DNA of 64,000 nucleotides, taken from the NCBI GenBank assembly GCA_905221605.1, contig CAJNDS010002346.1:865240-929239 (forward strand). Reading direction: 5' to 3'. Positions 24,743 to 36,429 of this stretch are shown in pieces. The notes beneath the pieces were generated by a model that did no database searches, had not been told where the DNA came from, and saw nothing but the letters and a program-made list of their open reading frames with translations. Position 1 is the stretch's first letter; each line of letters begins with the position of its first letter. Source of the DNA: Symbiodinium natans (lineage: Eukaryota; Sar; Dinophyceae; Suessiales; Symbiodiniaceae). The position numbers and the translations under genes are program-made.

Positions 24743-24837
24743 AGACACACACACACACACACACGCAAGAAAAAAACAAACAAACAAACAAACAAACACA
24801 CACACACACACACACAACACACACACGCACACACACC
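24743..24837. repeat. (AC)n / (AAAC)n microsatellite
   Basis: (AC)n, then AAAC-type repeats, then (AC)n again. It occupies the same position relative to copy 10 as the large ACGC block does to copy 1, so both derive from one ancestral microsatellite. Confidence 0.95.
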
Positions 24838-24899
24838 TTTCCTATGGTGCACATTGCCTGCCCCAACCCGGCTGCAACCCTCGCCGGCGCTGCCTGCAT

Positions 24900-27611
24900 G
24901 TATGCTTTTGGGGAGCTGATGCGCAGGCCCTGGCCGAGGCGATCCGCGTAGTGCTAAGAAAAGGTGGAAAGAGGCAGAACGGCAGCCTTTTTGGGCTCCT
25001 AGCGCTGTCGAGTGGGCAAATCTACCTTTGGCCCTAAGTTGCGAGGAAGCGCCCTGCTCCACAAGGCGGTTTTTGGTGCTGCAGTGTCTGGTGCCGTTAC
25101 GTGCCCCTTCAGTCCTGCGTAGTATGGAGTACCTCGCGCATCTTCGCGCTTGTCCTCCGGAGACACGTCGAAGAGGATGGGCTCCCTGGCGTGCCAGAGC
25201 CACATGAGCTACATTGAGCCACATGACTCCGCCGCCGGGCCGCAGCATCGATCTTCCACACCGGACACGGAGCCCGGCAGGCAAAAGGAGGGATACGCTT
25301 GCAGTGCTGCTCGCAAGTCAAGATGCCGAAGACGCAGAGGGCGAGGAACACGTAGGAGCACCTCTTGCAGCGCAAGCCCCTCCTAAGTTGCTACCTCTGC
25401 CGCAATACAAAAACGGCTACGTCGGCTACGCATCAACGTCACTGTTCGTAGAGATGGCCTGCGCCTGCTCTGCACTTTATGCCACTCCCGATCATGATCT
25501 CGCACTGAGCCAGAAAGCCCACCAAGTAGGTCCGAGGTCTGAATCATGACCGCGAAGCCATCCCGTGCAGAACCTCCAAGGGGCCATGCTTACGGACTGA
25601 TGAGAGCAAATGCAACAACCTGAACGGCAGCAACTGAACCTGCCGATCTCGTGACTGAAAGCACAGCAAAGCACAGCCACTCACCGCGCACCTCCGCACC
25701 TCACGTATTCTGCGATGCCACACCTGCACTCGCATGTGTTACTCATCCGGACCGCAATGCCGCAATGCAAACTCCCGTGGGTAATGCAGGGATCACAACC
25801 CCCGACATCTCAAAGAAACCGACCGACCTGTGCCCCCCTCTCGCTTCATATCGTTTCATAACATTGCGACGTTCACCAAGCTCCTACACGTCATGGCAGA
25901 AGCTGCAATGATGGGGAAGCATGTGTAAAATGTCTAGGTCGGCGGACTGGGAGATCCAACCGGAACACATGCCAAACACCACATCTCTCAGATGCAAGCG
26001 GCACAAACTTAGAAACGCTGTGTGGAAAGCACTGCAGGAAGAAAGGTGCGGCAACAAATTCAGGCGCACAATACGGCCAAAGAATCATGCAAACCCACCC
26101 CACAATCCGTGTACGACATAAGAGACATGGAAGAAACAGAGAACTACAGGATGTAGGTTTAGGTCTTTGTGTGGGCAAGACACACAAGCCAAAATGTTAC
26201 AAAGCCTGGGGGGGGGCACGGGGGGTTCTCTTGGTAACATGTCCGACCCCCCAAGATCTCCACGAAACCATCCGTAACTGACGCAGCCCCCCCCCCCTGG
26301 AAACATTTCCTAAAACAGGGCCATTGCAAACAGGACTACGTCCAAAAAACTCAGAAGAAGAAGAAGAAGAAGTGAAAAACATGCAACAGCACAACGCCCA
26401 GCAAGCGCCTTGCAACACCAAGTACATTGGCTCGTGCAGCACCACTCGGAGCCCGCGATATCATGTTGAGGTCCATGCCTGTGACAAGAGTCGGGGGCCC
26501 GCTGCCACTGGTGCGCTGGTAGGCAGACTGGACATGTGACATAGCCTTGTGCTTGTGACCGCGTCCTTGTATCTCGTGAAAGAAGGCTGGCAGGTCTCCT
26601 GCCCCGTCGCGAAGTACTTGTAGTAGCTGGCCATGATGAGGCTCAGATCCGACCCGTCCGGGACATTGCACAAAATCCCACGGTTTTCGCAGGACCGTCG
26701 CTTCGCCACCGAGGTGTCGGCTCCTGAGCCGAGATTTGTGAGGAAGATGATCACTTTCTGGCAACCAGAGGTCGACCCCACGGCTATGTCGCTCGCGGGG
26801 GTCCGGCGCCCGGAGTACTGTGGTGAAACATGGTCGAAGAGGATCACAGCCGCGCAGTCCTTCCGGTCCTGCGTATCCAGCACTGCTCCAGGGGCCTGCC
26901 GAGAAAGTTTTGGGTCTTCAAAGGCATCATGCTCGCACACATCACTCATGCTCGCACACGGCAGGCGGGTTCGGGTTTTGCCTTTTGGCCTGTCAAGTAA
27001 TCAATACTAGCCTTGATATGTCGCAACACGAACGAGACAAGCAAAACTCTTACCAAAACCCTGCCGCGACTGGTTTTGGGAACCCCATGTAGTACAACCT
27101 TGCCCAAGGAAGAACGCTTGCACCGTGCCTGCGGCTGCTGGGGCTGTGCATCCTCCTGCGCCTCAACGTAGTGGAGGCCCCTGACATGACTTGACATGAG
27201 CTCAGCATGCGGCTGCTTGCAGTGCTTAATCGTGCTTGGCTTTAAAGCTGGTGCCGTGTGCTCTCGAGTTTCTTGTGATGTGGGGTCTGGGAGCCATGGT
27301 TTGCCGATCTTGCGCAATGTTGCCGGACAGCTGAAGGCTTAGGCCCTCATGGCGAGAACTCACTGAGAAGCCAACACGCTCTTCCAGGCGAGGTCGCCCT
27401 CCACGAAAAAGGTAAGGATCATGGACATCCTCTGTGTCCTACAGTGGAGAGCAGTTTCAGCTGGTTCCTATTGGTGCCACTTGGTGTTTGCAAAATACCC
27501 ATCTTAGTGTCAGTCAGTTCTGGATGCAAGTACAAAAAGAAGCGGCTCCTTCTCGTCTGTGTACGTCTGCTCCGTCACGGAGCAGCACAAGAAAAGCCAC
27601 CAAAACGCCAT
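24900..27611 (-). pseudogene. Array copy 11
   Basis: The ATG at 27,611 opens MAFWWLFLCCSVTEQTYTDEKEPLLF, stop near 27,510. The conserved exon at about 26,565-26,900 is fully open in a 162-codon frame (26,949-26,461): LDTQDRKDCAAVILFDHVSPQYSGRR, SGADTSVAKRRSCENRG, ILCNVPDGSDLSLIMASYYKY. The NVAHVALAR segment at about 25,200 has an extra base and is out of frame. This copy and copy 12 are the least damaged over the main exon. Confidence 0.45.
25293..26998. repeat. Recent 1.7-kb duplication, left member
   Basis: Matches 28,891-30,603 almost base for base. Differences are a handful of substitutions and a (GAA)n tract with two fewer units here (near 26,355). Confidence 0.9.
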
Positions 27612-28302
27612 GGCAGCGATTTGGAAAGGTAAGCGAGGGCCGAAATGCTGCAGTCAGCTTCAGTTCCTCCACGTCCACGAGGACACGCGGCATCGAAGCA
27701 AGGCGACAGAGAGAGAGAGAGAGAGAGACATGTCGTTGCCCGTGTCAAGGGCATCTCAAGAAGGAGGGGGGTAGCAAGTGCTGCCCACTTCACCAGAATT
27801 CTGAAACGCAACAGGCTGTCCAAAGCTGCAGCCTGAACGACAGGCCTCACCCTTTTTTGCTTGTGTGAGGCACGCAACTGGTGATGTGGGCGGCCCCTTG
27901 GCATGTCTTTGTATTGCGGTGCGGTTCCCCCTCACAAAGATTGCGAGGTCCCAGGTTCCCGAAACACCCGGCCCAGATCAGGCTGGCTTTTGCTTAAAGG
28001 GCCATAAATGTTCAAGAGCATGAAAGCCGTGGCGCAACGCAGCCTTATATAAAGCGATTTGTGTGGGGGGCGCCGTTGGCGCAAGCTGCCCATCTGAGCC
28101 CCCCAGAGTCTGCTGCGCCTCTTCAACGAAGTTAGCCACGAGCCCAAATGACCAGCGATAGTGTTTTTTTCTCATTCTTTTTGCCAATGTGTTGTTGCCT
28201 GCCATCCAGCAAGCTTGAGAACCAGGGGCGCAGTGGGCGGCTTCACGTGAATCTTGCAGGTCTAGGTCAATGATTGTTCTCTCCCACCCCCTCCCTCCTC
28301 CT

Positions 28303-28324
28303 CCCCCCCCCCCCCCCCCCCCCC
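28303..28324. repeat. Poly-C run
   Basis: About 22 consecutive C inside a longer C-rich pyrimidine tract. It corresponds to the C-rich tracts at 5,580-5,655, 8,080-8,150 and 10,530-10,600 in the 2.5-kb units. Confidence 0.9.
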
Positions 28325-28890
28325 ACCCCCCGCCCCGACCCTGCCCCAACTTGGCGGAGCTGATACATGGGCCCTGGCCGAGGCGATCCGCGTAGCGTGA
28401 GACTTGCACAAAACTACGCTCACTTGTAGATCTTGTAGATTTTCTTTCCTGCACCACCAGTCGCCACAAGCATTCGAACACTAGGCCCTAGGCACTCTCG
28501 TACTTTTCGTGAGGGTTCAGGGTTTTCGTGTGAAAAGAGAAGGTGAAAAGAGGCAGAGCGGCAGCCTTTTTGTGCTCCTGGCGCTGTCGACTGGGCGAAT
28601 TTACCTTTGGCCCGGAGCTGCGAGGAGGCGCCCTGCTCCACAAGGCGGTCTTTGGTGATGGCTGGTGGCACGTCGTGTTTTAGGTGTTTTCAGTTCTGCG
28701 CAGTTTACAGGATGACGCCAGGCGCGGCCTGAGTTCCTCCCGTCGAAGGGGATGGGCTCCTGGTGTGCCAGAGCCACATGAGCTACATTGAGCCACATGA
28801 CTCCGCCGCCAGGGCCGCAGCATCTATCTTCCACACCCCACATCCACGCCCAGCTGCACCGGAGATGGAGTCCGGCAGGCAAAAGGCGGG

Positions 28891-30603
28891 ATACGCTTGC
28901 AGTGCTGCTCGCAAATCAAGATGCCGAAGACGCAGAGGGCGAGGAACACGTAGGAGCACCTCTTGCAGCGCAAGCCCCTCCGAAGTTGCTACCTCTGCTG
29001 CAATACAAAAACGGCTACGTCGGCTACGCATCAACGTCACTGTTCGTAGAGATGGCCTGCGCCTGCTCTGCACTTTATGCCACTCCCGATCATGATCTCG
29101 CACTGAGCCAGAAAGCCCACCAAGTAGGTCCGAGGTCTGAATCATGACCGCGAAGCCATCCCGTGCAGAACCTCCAAGGGGGCCATGCTTACGGACTGAT
29201 GAGAGCAAAAGCAACAACCTGAACGGCAGCAACTGAACCTGCCGATCTCGTGACTGAAAGCACAGCAAAGCACAGCCACTCACCGCGCACCTCCGCACCT
29301 CACGTATTCTGCGATGCCACACCTGCACTCGCATGTGTTACTCATCCGGACCGCAATGCCGCAATGCAAACTCCCGTGGGTAATGCAGGGATCACAACCC
29401 CCGACATCTCAAAGAAACCGACCGACCTGTGCCCCCCTCTCGCTTCATATCGTTTCATAACATTGCGACGTTCACCAAGCTCCTACACGTCATGGCAGAA
29501 GCTGCAATGATGGGGAAGCATGTGTAAAATGTCTAGGTCGGCGGACTGGGAGATCCAACCGGAACACATGCCAAACACCACATCTCTCAGATGCAAGCGG
29601 CACAAACTTAGAAACGCTGTGTGGAAAGCACTGCAGGAAGAAAGGTGCGGCAACAAATTCAGGCGCACAATACGGCCAAAGAATCATGCAAACCCACCCC
29701 ACAATCCGTGTAACACATAAGAGACATGGAAGAGACAGAGAACTACAGGATGTAGGTTTAGGTCTTTGTGTGGGCAAGACACACAAGCCAAAATGTTACA
29801 AAGCCTGGGGGGGGGCACGGGGGGTTCTCTTGGTAACATGTCCGACCCCCCAAGATCTCCACGAAACCATCCGTAACTGACGCAGCCCCCCCCCCCTGGA
29901 AACATTTCCTAAAACAGGGCCATTGCAAACAGGACTACGTCCAAAAAACTCAGAAGAAGAAGAAGAAGAAGAAGAAGTGAAAAACATGCAACAGCACAAC
30001 GCCCAGCAAGCGCCTTGCAACACCAAGTACATTGGCTCGTGCAGCACCACTCGGAGCCCGCGATATCATGTTGAGGTCCATGCCTGTGACAAGAGTCGGG
30101 GGCCCGCTGCCACTGGTGCGCTGGTAGGCAGACTGGACATGTGACATAGCCTTGTGCTTGTGACCGCGTCCTTGTATCTCGTGAAAGAAGGCTGGCAGGT
30201 CTCCTGCCCCGTCGCGAAGTACTTGTAGTAGCTGGCCATGATGAGGCTCAGATCCGACCCGTCCGGGACATTGCACAAAATCCCACGGTTTTCGCAGGAC
30301 CGTCGCTTCGCCACCGAGGTGTCGGCTCCTGAGCCGAGATTTGTGAGGAAGATGATCACTTTCTGGCAACCAGAGGTCGACCCCGCGGCTATGTCGCTCG
30401 CGGGGGTCCGGCGCCCGGAGTACTGTGGTGAAACATGGTCGAAGAGGATCACAGCCGCGCAGTCCTTCCGGTCCTGCGTATCCAGCACTGCTCCAGGGGC
30501 CTGCCGAGAAAGTTTTGGGTCTTCAAAGGCATCATGCTCGCACACATCACTCATGCTCGCACACGGCAGGCGGGTTCGGGTTTTGCCTTTTGGCCTGTCA
30601 AGT
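28891..30603. repeat. Recent 1.7-kb duplication, right member
   Basis: Copy of 25,293-26,998 at an offset of about 3.6 kb. Carries two more GAA units near 29,955. Confidence 0.9.
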
Positions 30604-31259
30604 AATTAGATACTAGCCTTGATATGTCGCAACACGAACGAGATCAGCAAAACTCTTACCAAACCCACCCCTGCTGCGACTGGTTTTGGGAACCCCATGT
30701 AGTACAACCTTGCCCAAGGAAGAACGCTTGCACCGTGCCTGCGGCTGCTGGGGCTGTGCATCCTCCTGCACGTCAACGAGTTGCAGGCACCTGACAGTGG
30801 CAAACGGTTGACTTGACATGAGCTCAGCATGAGGCTGCTTGCAGTGTTTCACGGTGCTTGGCTTTGAAGCTGGCTTTGTGTGCTCTCGATGTTTTTGTGA
30901 TGTGGGGTCTGAGAGCCCTGGTTTGCCGATCTTGCGCAATGCTGCGGGACAGCTGAAGCCATAGGCCCTCAAGGCGAGGACTCACTGAGAAGCCAACACG
31001 CTCTTCCAGGCGAGGGCGCCCTCCACGGAACAGATATGGATCGAGGACATCTTCTGTGTCCTGCAGTGGCGGGCAATTGCAGGTGGTTCCTCTCTCTGTG
31101 CCGCTCAGTTGAAAGAAGCAACAGACATCTTATCGCCCGGAGGCAAGTCAGTTTTGGGAGTTGAAGGAAAAAAAGCGGCTCCTGCTCCTCTTTGTGCGTC
31201 TGCTCCGTCACGGAGCAGCAGAGGAAGAGCCACCAGAATGCCATGGCAGCGAGTCTGAA

Positions 31260-31850
31260 AGGTTAGCGGGGCCGATATGCTGCAGTCAGCTTCTGCCCTT
31301 CAAGCGATTTATGCCGAACTGTGGGTCGTCGAAACTTGGGAGCCACTGACGCAAGCTGCCTACCTGCACGACGCGAACGCACAGATCCCCAACCCCCACA
31401 AAAACTTTGTCGGCTGAGCCTGTACAACCAAACATCCACGCTGTTCCATGGTAAGTTTCTGTTCACACCTCGCATCGTCTTGCTTATCTTGCGTGATGGT
31501 GCCAAGATGCGGAGCACAAGCCCTGGATGCACGCACAACACCAGCGTCTACCTCTCAAACTTGCAAAACTCACATGAAGCCACCCCTTGCGCAAGCTTGC
31601 TGGATGGCAGGCAACAACACATGGCTAAAAGCATGAGAGAAGATCCCTATCTCTTGTCATTTGGGCACACGGCCAAGCGGCCAAACAATTTTCTAAGCAA
31701 TGCCCAAAAAAAGGCTTTGCGATTGTTGCTATGGGTGTCTCTCAATCTTCATTCGGATCAAAAAAATAGACTTGATACTTCCCTTGATGCGCTCACTCTG
31801 GACAAACAACTCGATAAACATCTATATTTGGATTTGATATTTTGGGAGAT
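31260..31850. other. 3'-side remnant of a further array copy, then spacer
   Basis: 31,260-31,640 resembles the segment downstream of the signal start in the 2.16-kb units, including the LYNQTSTLFHG/GTAAG block at about 31,420-31,455. After about 31,660 homology ends, and AT-richer sequence leads to the RAP-protein stop codon. No separate gene seen. Confidence 0.6.
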
Positions 31851-31852
31851 CT

Positions 31853-33853
31853 TCACTTTTGGCACGGATAGGTTGGCAGATGTCCTTTTTGGGCTGGCTT
31901 TTCACGATGCCGTCGCATTGTTGATGCCAACCAAGGCGGAACCATCAGCTTCTCCTCCATTTCTGGGTTCTTTATCCCAGCAGCACAAGCCTTTGGCATG
32001 TAGCCTTCCACATCATTCCTTACAAAGTGCCTTGAAGGCAATGTGATTGGTAGGCCTTCTCGATCGCAGGGGCAATTTTTTGCACAAAAGTCCTGCTCCT
32101 CTTGCTGCCGGGTATGGGCCGCCTCTTGGCACCCATTGGGTCTTGCTGGGACTTGTTCGCGTGCTTGGGCGACTTTGCCTTCCAAGTATTGCTTTCTCCC
32201 GCCGGCGCCATACTTCATGGCATGGCCCCAGTCCCAGAAAGGTACCTTCACCAAGCGAAGTCCAGAACAGCGAGCCACATTTTCTCGAAGCAGACTGCGG
32301 CCCAGCTCAACGTGGACGGTCGAATCGTGCAGATCGACAGCATAATGCGATGGTCCGTTGACCTCGATGGCAATTCCTTCAGCTCGGAGCAACAAATCAA
32401 AGCCTTGTGTCTCTGGCTCCACATTGTAGCCCATATCCGACAGGGTTTGTTCAACTTGCTGTTGGAATTTGGAGGGTGTCGCCGCATTAACCTCACAAGT
32501 CGCACCGTGCAAAATGGCATTGAACTTCTCTGGTAGCCGCAATACGGTAACGGCTTGGGAGAACATGCGCATGTCGACAGCATTGCACACTTTATCTGCC
32601 TTGTTTTGGCACTGTATGCGGAGGCATGCATGCACATGATTTTGCAAAGGCAAGGGCAATGTGATTCCAACTACCGCAAAGCACCACAGCACCATTATCC
32701 ACAGCCAGTGCGGGAGCTCACGAGATTGCAGCTCTTGGATTAAGTCCGTGAACCTTTTCGATGTACATTCCGAATCCGCCTGCACGGTTGCCAAAGCCCA
32801 GCAAATGTCAGCAATGTCATCTTCAACACAAGTTTCCCACCTGCTTTCCCCCAGCACATGTTCAAACAGACTGACGTGGCGCAGCCGCATGCATGCAAAA
32901 GCCCAAACCAATCTTGCACGCCTAGTGTGGGGCCATGTCATATGCATGGCCTCCCCTGCAACCATATGAAAAAACTCAAGCTCATCACGGCTAGTGGGGT
33001 TTGAGCTCACATGCCTCTTGGCGTTTGATCTATCCTGCGGATTCAGTTGGTCATGCCGTCGACACAACTCCGCCAAAGCACCAGCAAAGCGGCTCAATAT
33101 GTGAGGTGTCAAATCGGAACGACATCGCTTGAAAATGCGCAGTGAGCTTGAAACCAGCTTGGAAAGCCATGGCCCCTCAATGTGAAATTCTGAAATGCAC
33201 CAGAGCACATTTACAAATCCCTCCAAGCTGATCTCCGATTCCAAATCTTCTGTCCTGGTCCATATGCATCCCAGCAGATTTGTGACATCTGCAGTCCCAA
33301 CAATACTAGGCTCTGCTTGGCGCCAAAAACCAAGGGCGTAACATACGTTGGCGATGTCCTTAGATTTCCATGTTGCCCAGTACGACGAGCGACATTGGGC
33401 AAGCTCATGCACTGCAACTTCGAAGGCAAGGGCGGCTGTTCTGTCAGCCAGCAATTCCGGACACGAACAGCCAGACAGGGCATTTGACAAGTCCCATCCG
33501 CTGAATTGGCGCAAGTCGTGTCTCAGACGTTTAAGCAGCTGAGGGGTAAGCCTCTCAAGGGCTTCGAACTGACTGAGCAACCTAAAGTCCAAGAGCAGGT
33601 TACTCAGCTGCCGGATATCAAGTTGAGCGGCATACGTCACTGCAACCCTGCACAAAGTGTCGCAGGCTCGAGGCACTTGTGCACCTTTTTGATACCTCGA
33701 CATCTGGCACATCTTGTGCACAGCAGCAGTGATGTTATAGGTGGACCAACCGCCAAAGAAAACGTCCACATGGGCCTGCAGAAAAGCCGTGAACTCCGAC
33801 AGCCCCTTCGCTGCGGCTTGGTTGATCTCTTGCTGAAGCCTCCTGTCGACCAT
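31853..33853 (-). CDS. RAP-domain protein (organelle RNA-binding type)
   Basis: Intact 666-codon frame. An in-frame TGA 33 bases upstream of the ATG fixes the start unless an intron intervenes. Residues about 40-440 form a helical, Leu/Trp/Cys-rich repeat-like region (recurrent DL.N, DIAN.CYALG, NVLWC, DIADICWALA motifs), as in FAST-kinase/RAP and OPR-type proteins. Residues about 463-560 are a RAP domain: QQQVEQTLSDMGY, a core IAIEVNGPSHY at 494-504, GRSLLRENV and VKVPFWDW at 536-542. A basic Gln/Cys-rich tail follows. Family members usually act on RNA in mitochondria or plastids. No clear transit peptide is visible at the N-terminus, so localisation is open. Flanked on the 5' side by telomere-like repeats. 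Confidence 0.9.
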   Translation of the reverse strand: MVDRRLQQEINQAAAKGLSEFTAFLQAHVDVFFGGWSTYNITAAVHKMCQMSRYQKGAQVPRACDTLCRVAVTYAAQLDIRQLSNLLLDFRLLSQFEALERLTPQLLKRLRHDLRQFSGWDLSNALSGCSCPELLADRTAALAFEVAVHELAQCRSSYWATWKSKDIANVCYALGFWRQAEPSIVGTADVTNLLGCIWTRTEDLESEISLEGFVNVLWCISEFHIEGPWLSKLVSSSLRIFKRCRSDLTPHILSRFAGALAELCRRHDQLNPQDRSNAKRHVSSNPTSRDELEFFHMVAGEAMHMTWPHTRRARLVWAFACMRLRHVSLFEHVLGESRWETCVEDDIADICWALATVQADSECTSKRFTDLIQELQSRELPHWLWIMVLWCFAVVGITLPLPLQNHVHACLRIQCQNKADKVCNAVDMRMFSQAVTVLRLPEKFNAILHGATCEVNAATPSKFQQQVEQTLSDMGYNVEPETQGFDLLLRAEGIAIEVNGPSHYAVDLHDSTVHVELGRSLLRENVARCSGLRLVKVPFWDWGHAMKYGAGGRKQYLEGKVAQAREQVPARPNGCQEAAHTRQQEEQDFCAKNCPCDREGLPITLPSRHFVRNDVEGYMPKACAAGIKNPEMEEKLMVPPWLASTMRRHREKPAQKGHLPTYPCQK

Positions 33854-33934
33854 GGCTTTGTGAGCCGACCATCCAGTGAACCCTCAAAGGGCGATTCAAA
33901 GCTCCATCTAGATGGTTTGCTTTGCAACGTGAAG

Positions 33935-34030
33935 CCCTAAACCCTATGCCCTAAACCCTCAGCCCTGAACCCTAAACCCTAAACCCTAAACCCTGAACCC
34001 TGAACCCTGAACCTTAAACCCTAAACTGAA
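33935..34030 (+). repeat. Interstitial telomere-like tract, CCCTAAA orientation
   Basis: CCCTAAACC units with CCCTGAACC variants begin about 80 bp upstream of the RAP-gene start codon and so occupy its promoter or 5'-leader region. Confidence 0.9.
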
Positions 34031-34194
34031 GCACCGTCTACTGAAGCCGAAGCAGCAGCCCTCGAGCCGCAACTGTCGGATGGTTTTGGCAGAAGTGGGA
34101 TTAAACGTACCTTCAATGTTTTCAGTCAGACGGTAGAGTAGACAGAATGGCACCACCCAACACGCCCAGAGCTCCAGATTCTGAGGGCAAATCG

Positions 34195-34256
34195 GTTAGG
34201 GTTTAGGGTTTGGGGCTAAACCCTAAACCCTAAACCCTAAACCCTAAACCCGTTTA
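34195..34256. repeat. Head-to-head telomere-like tract
   Basis: A short TTTAGGG run is followed at about 34,214 by five CCCTAAA units and then a single TTTAGGG, so orientation flips within 60 bp. Confidence 0.85.
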
Positions 34257-34424
34257 GGGTGAACCGCATCTTGGGTTTGGCGCTTTTGGGGTCTAAGGGG
34301 TTCTCGTAGGAAACTTGGAGTTTCGGGGGAATTGCGTCACAGATGGTGGGATAAACTCCGGGTAGAACCCTGGCTACCCTAAACCATACAAGGCCCTCTT
34401 CCTGATTTTCTAACCCATAACCTT

Positions 34425-34492
34425 TTAAACCCTAAACCCGAAACCCTAAACCCCAAACCCTAAACCCTAAACCCTAAACCCTACACATTGAG
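34425..34492 (+). repeat. Interstitial telomere-like tract, CCCTAAA orientation
   Basis: About eight CCCTAAA units with one CCCGAAA and one CCCCAAA variant. Confidence 0.9.
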
Positions 34493-34544
34493 GAGCAACC
34501 AGGAAGGTGGAGTCGGAAAATGATGGATACATGCCCGGACACTT

Positions 34545-34628
34545 GGGTTTAGGGTTTTGGGCTAAGGGCTTAGGGCGTAAGGCTTATGGCTTAGGGCTTA
34601 GGGTTTAAGGCTTAGGGCTCAGGGGTTG
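34545..34628 (-). repeat. Interstitial telomere-like tract, TTTAGGG orientation, degenerate
   Basis: TTTAGGG followed by GCTTAGGG/GCTTATGG variants, ending at about 34,628. Confidence 0.8.
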
Positions 34629-35192
34629 ACATTACTTGGCAAAGCCACCAAAGGTGTTCATGTCCGTGCCATCGGGTATGTCCTCAGAAAAGATTGGTGG
34701 CCAATCGACATGCATCAGGAATTGACTGATTGAACGCGCTTCGGCAGATTTACTTGGCTGTTATATAACTAGTCGAAATAGAATGGAATAAAACAGACTA
34801 GAGCAAACTCGAACAAAAAAACACATAGCCCCAGTCTATATGTATATAGATGTATGTGTATCTGGCATTATATTCAACTATATTACATAATATGTGTATA
34901 AGACTGCAGCCCAGCTTCGGGTCCCTTCTGCGCCTTCCCGTACAAGACATTCACAGAAACCCCACAAGGACCAAAATTTCCCATAGTTCAGGGTCGAGGG
35001 TTCATAGGGTTAGGGTTTCAGGAACATACCCTGTATTGGGCACCCCTAGGACAACAAATCTGCAGAGGAATGTTTGGGCGCAAGCATGTGTCAGTTCGAT
35101 GATTTTGGATTGAGTGCGGCCACATGCAGTTTGTTGCAGGGCACGCCATGCTTCAGCAGCTCGTCTAGCTTTGGCAAACTTCCGAAGCCATG
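34629..35192. other. Intergenic, AT-richer spacer
   Basis: No convincing coding frame. TATATA-like stretches at 34,838-34,860 and a single telomere-like GGGTTAGGG near 35,008 are the only marks seen. Confidence 0.5.
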
Positions 35193-35347
35193 GCCCTAAA
35201 CCCTAAACCCTAAACCCTAAACCCTAAACCCTAAACCCTAAACCCTAAACCCTAAACCCTAAACCCCTAAACCCTAAACCCTAAACCCTAAACCCTAAAC
35301 CCTAAACCCCTAAACCCCTAAACCCTAAACCCTAAACCCTAAACCCC
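35193..35347 (+). repeat. Long clean telomere-like tract (CCCTAAA)n
   Basis: About 21 near-perfect CCCTAAA units with four single-C insertions. The cleanest tract of the window. Confidence 0.95.
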
Positions 35348-35563
35348 CCTTCAGAAAATGGCGTTTCAGAAGGCCTTGCCGCGTGCCCGTCATGCTGGTT
35401 TGACACCATTGCAGTCAATGACTCAAACCTGTGCCCCACGCATCACAAGCTCGTAATTCGTGGACTAAGATATGCGGTCGTCTTGGCAATCCTTTTTGCA
35501 GCCGAAGCGAGATCCCCGTCTATCATGACATCCCTCAACCATCGGCAAAATCCGCATGCTCGG

Positions 35564-35729
35564 TCTTATCGATTTACAAAACTGCAATCGTAAAACTTGA
35601 GCAAATGTATTGGCAAAGAGTGAACTCATCAATCCACATCGGGAATATATAAACTCGCGCTCACAAGCAAACTAGAAAGCACTCGGACTCTGTTTTGCCA
35701 CGTAGGAACAAGGGGCAATCATTCGCATA
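35564..35729. repeat. 166-bp direct repeat, copy 1
   Basis: Begins TCTTATCGATTTAC and ends CAATCATTCGCATA. Repeated at 36,051-36,216, essentially identical, at an offset of 487 bp. Contains GAATATATAAACTC, a TATA-like element. Confidence 0.9.
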
Positions 35730-36050
35730 AGCGTGCATCCACAAACTGACGGCATGTGGTCAACGCCTCTTCAACGCAGAAGGCCAGTTTAATGACCTAC
35801 TTTGACTGCTCACTGCAGGTTCAGGCCATACTGACGGCACAGAATTCTCCCTGTGCATCGTGTATGCGCCATGCAAAAACTTCATACCAAACAGTCACTT
35901 CCATGAATGAAAACACACTCTACACATGGCTCCGTTTTTGGAACATTCCGTGTCAACAAAGTTAAAACCTGAAATCACTTGCAGTTTTGCGTCGCTGTTG
36001 CAGCGACTATAAATCGAAAGACAACATTATCACGTTCCGTGAAATAGTCG

Positions 36051-36216
36051 TCTTATCGATTTACAAAACTGCAATCGTAAAACTTGAGCAAATGTATTGG
36101 CAAAGAGTGAACTCATCAATCCACATCGGGAATATATAAACTCGCGCTCACAAGCAAACTAGAAAGCACTCGGACTCTGTTTTGCCACGTAGGAACAAGG
36201 GGCAATCATTCGCATA
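36051..36216. repeat. 166-bp direct repeat, copy 2
   Basis: Second member of the pair. The 321 bp between the copies have no long open frame. Layout resembles a miniature terminal-repeat element, but no primer-binding site or target duplication was recognised. Confidence 0.9.
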
Positions 36217-36429
36217 CTGCTTGGGCACTTAAGCGTGTCCCCACAAGCGCGGTTCCTTGAGACACCCATTTCTGGCCTCAGTGTTGCTCATGGCGCCGTG
36301 ACCTCCCACAAACAAAGCTGCCGACAAGGCCTCTCCCGCTGCACGGCCCCGTTGCAAGGATGACACGCACAAGGATGACACGCACAAACTGGGACGTGTA
36401 CCACACCCAACGGCGCGCCGCGTGAAACA

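Larger units (their letters stand above)
28000..31244 (-). pseudogene. Array copy 12
   Basis: The ATG at 31,244 lies 8 bases after a CTTTCAG acceptor-like site and opens a 91-codon frame (MAFWWLFLCCSVTEQTHKEEQEP, then a Leu/Arg-rich tail that probably runs into non-coding sequence). The conserved exon at about 30,170-30,505 is fully open (162-codon frame 30,554-30,066) and near-identical to copy 11. The NVAHVALAHQEPIPFD segment at about 28,750 is broken by a deletion. Confidence 0.45.
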
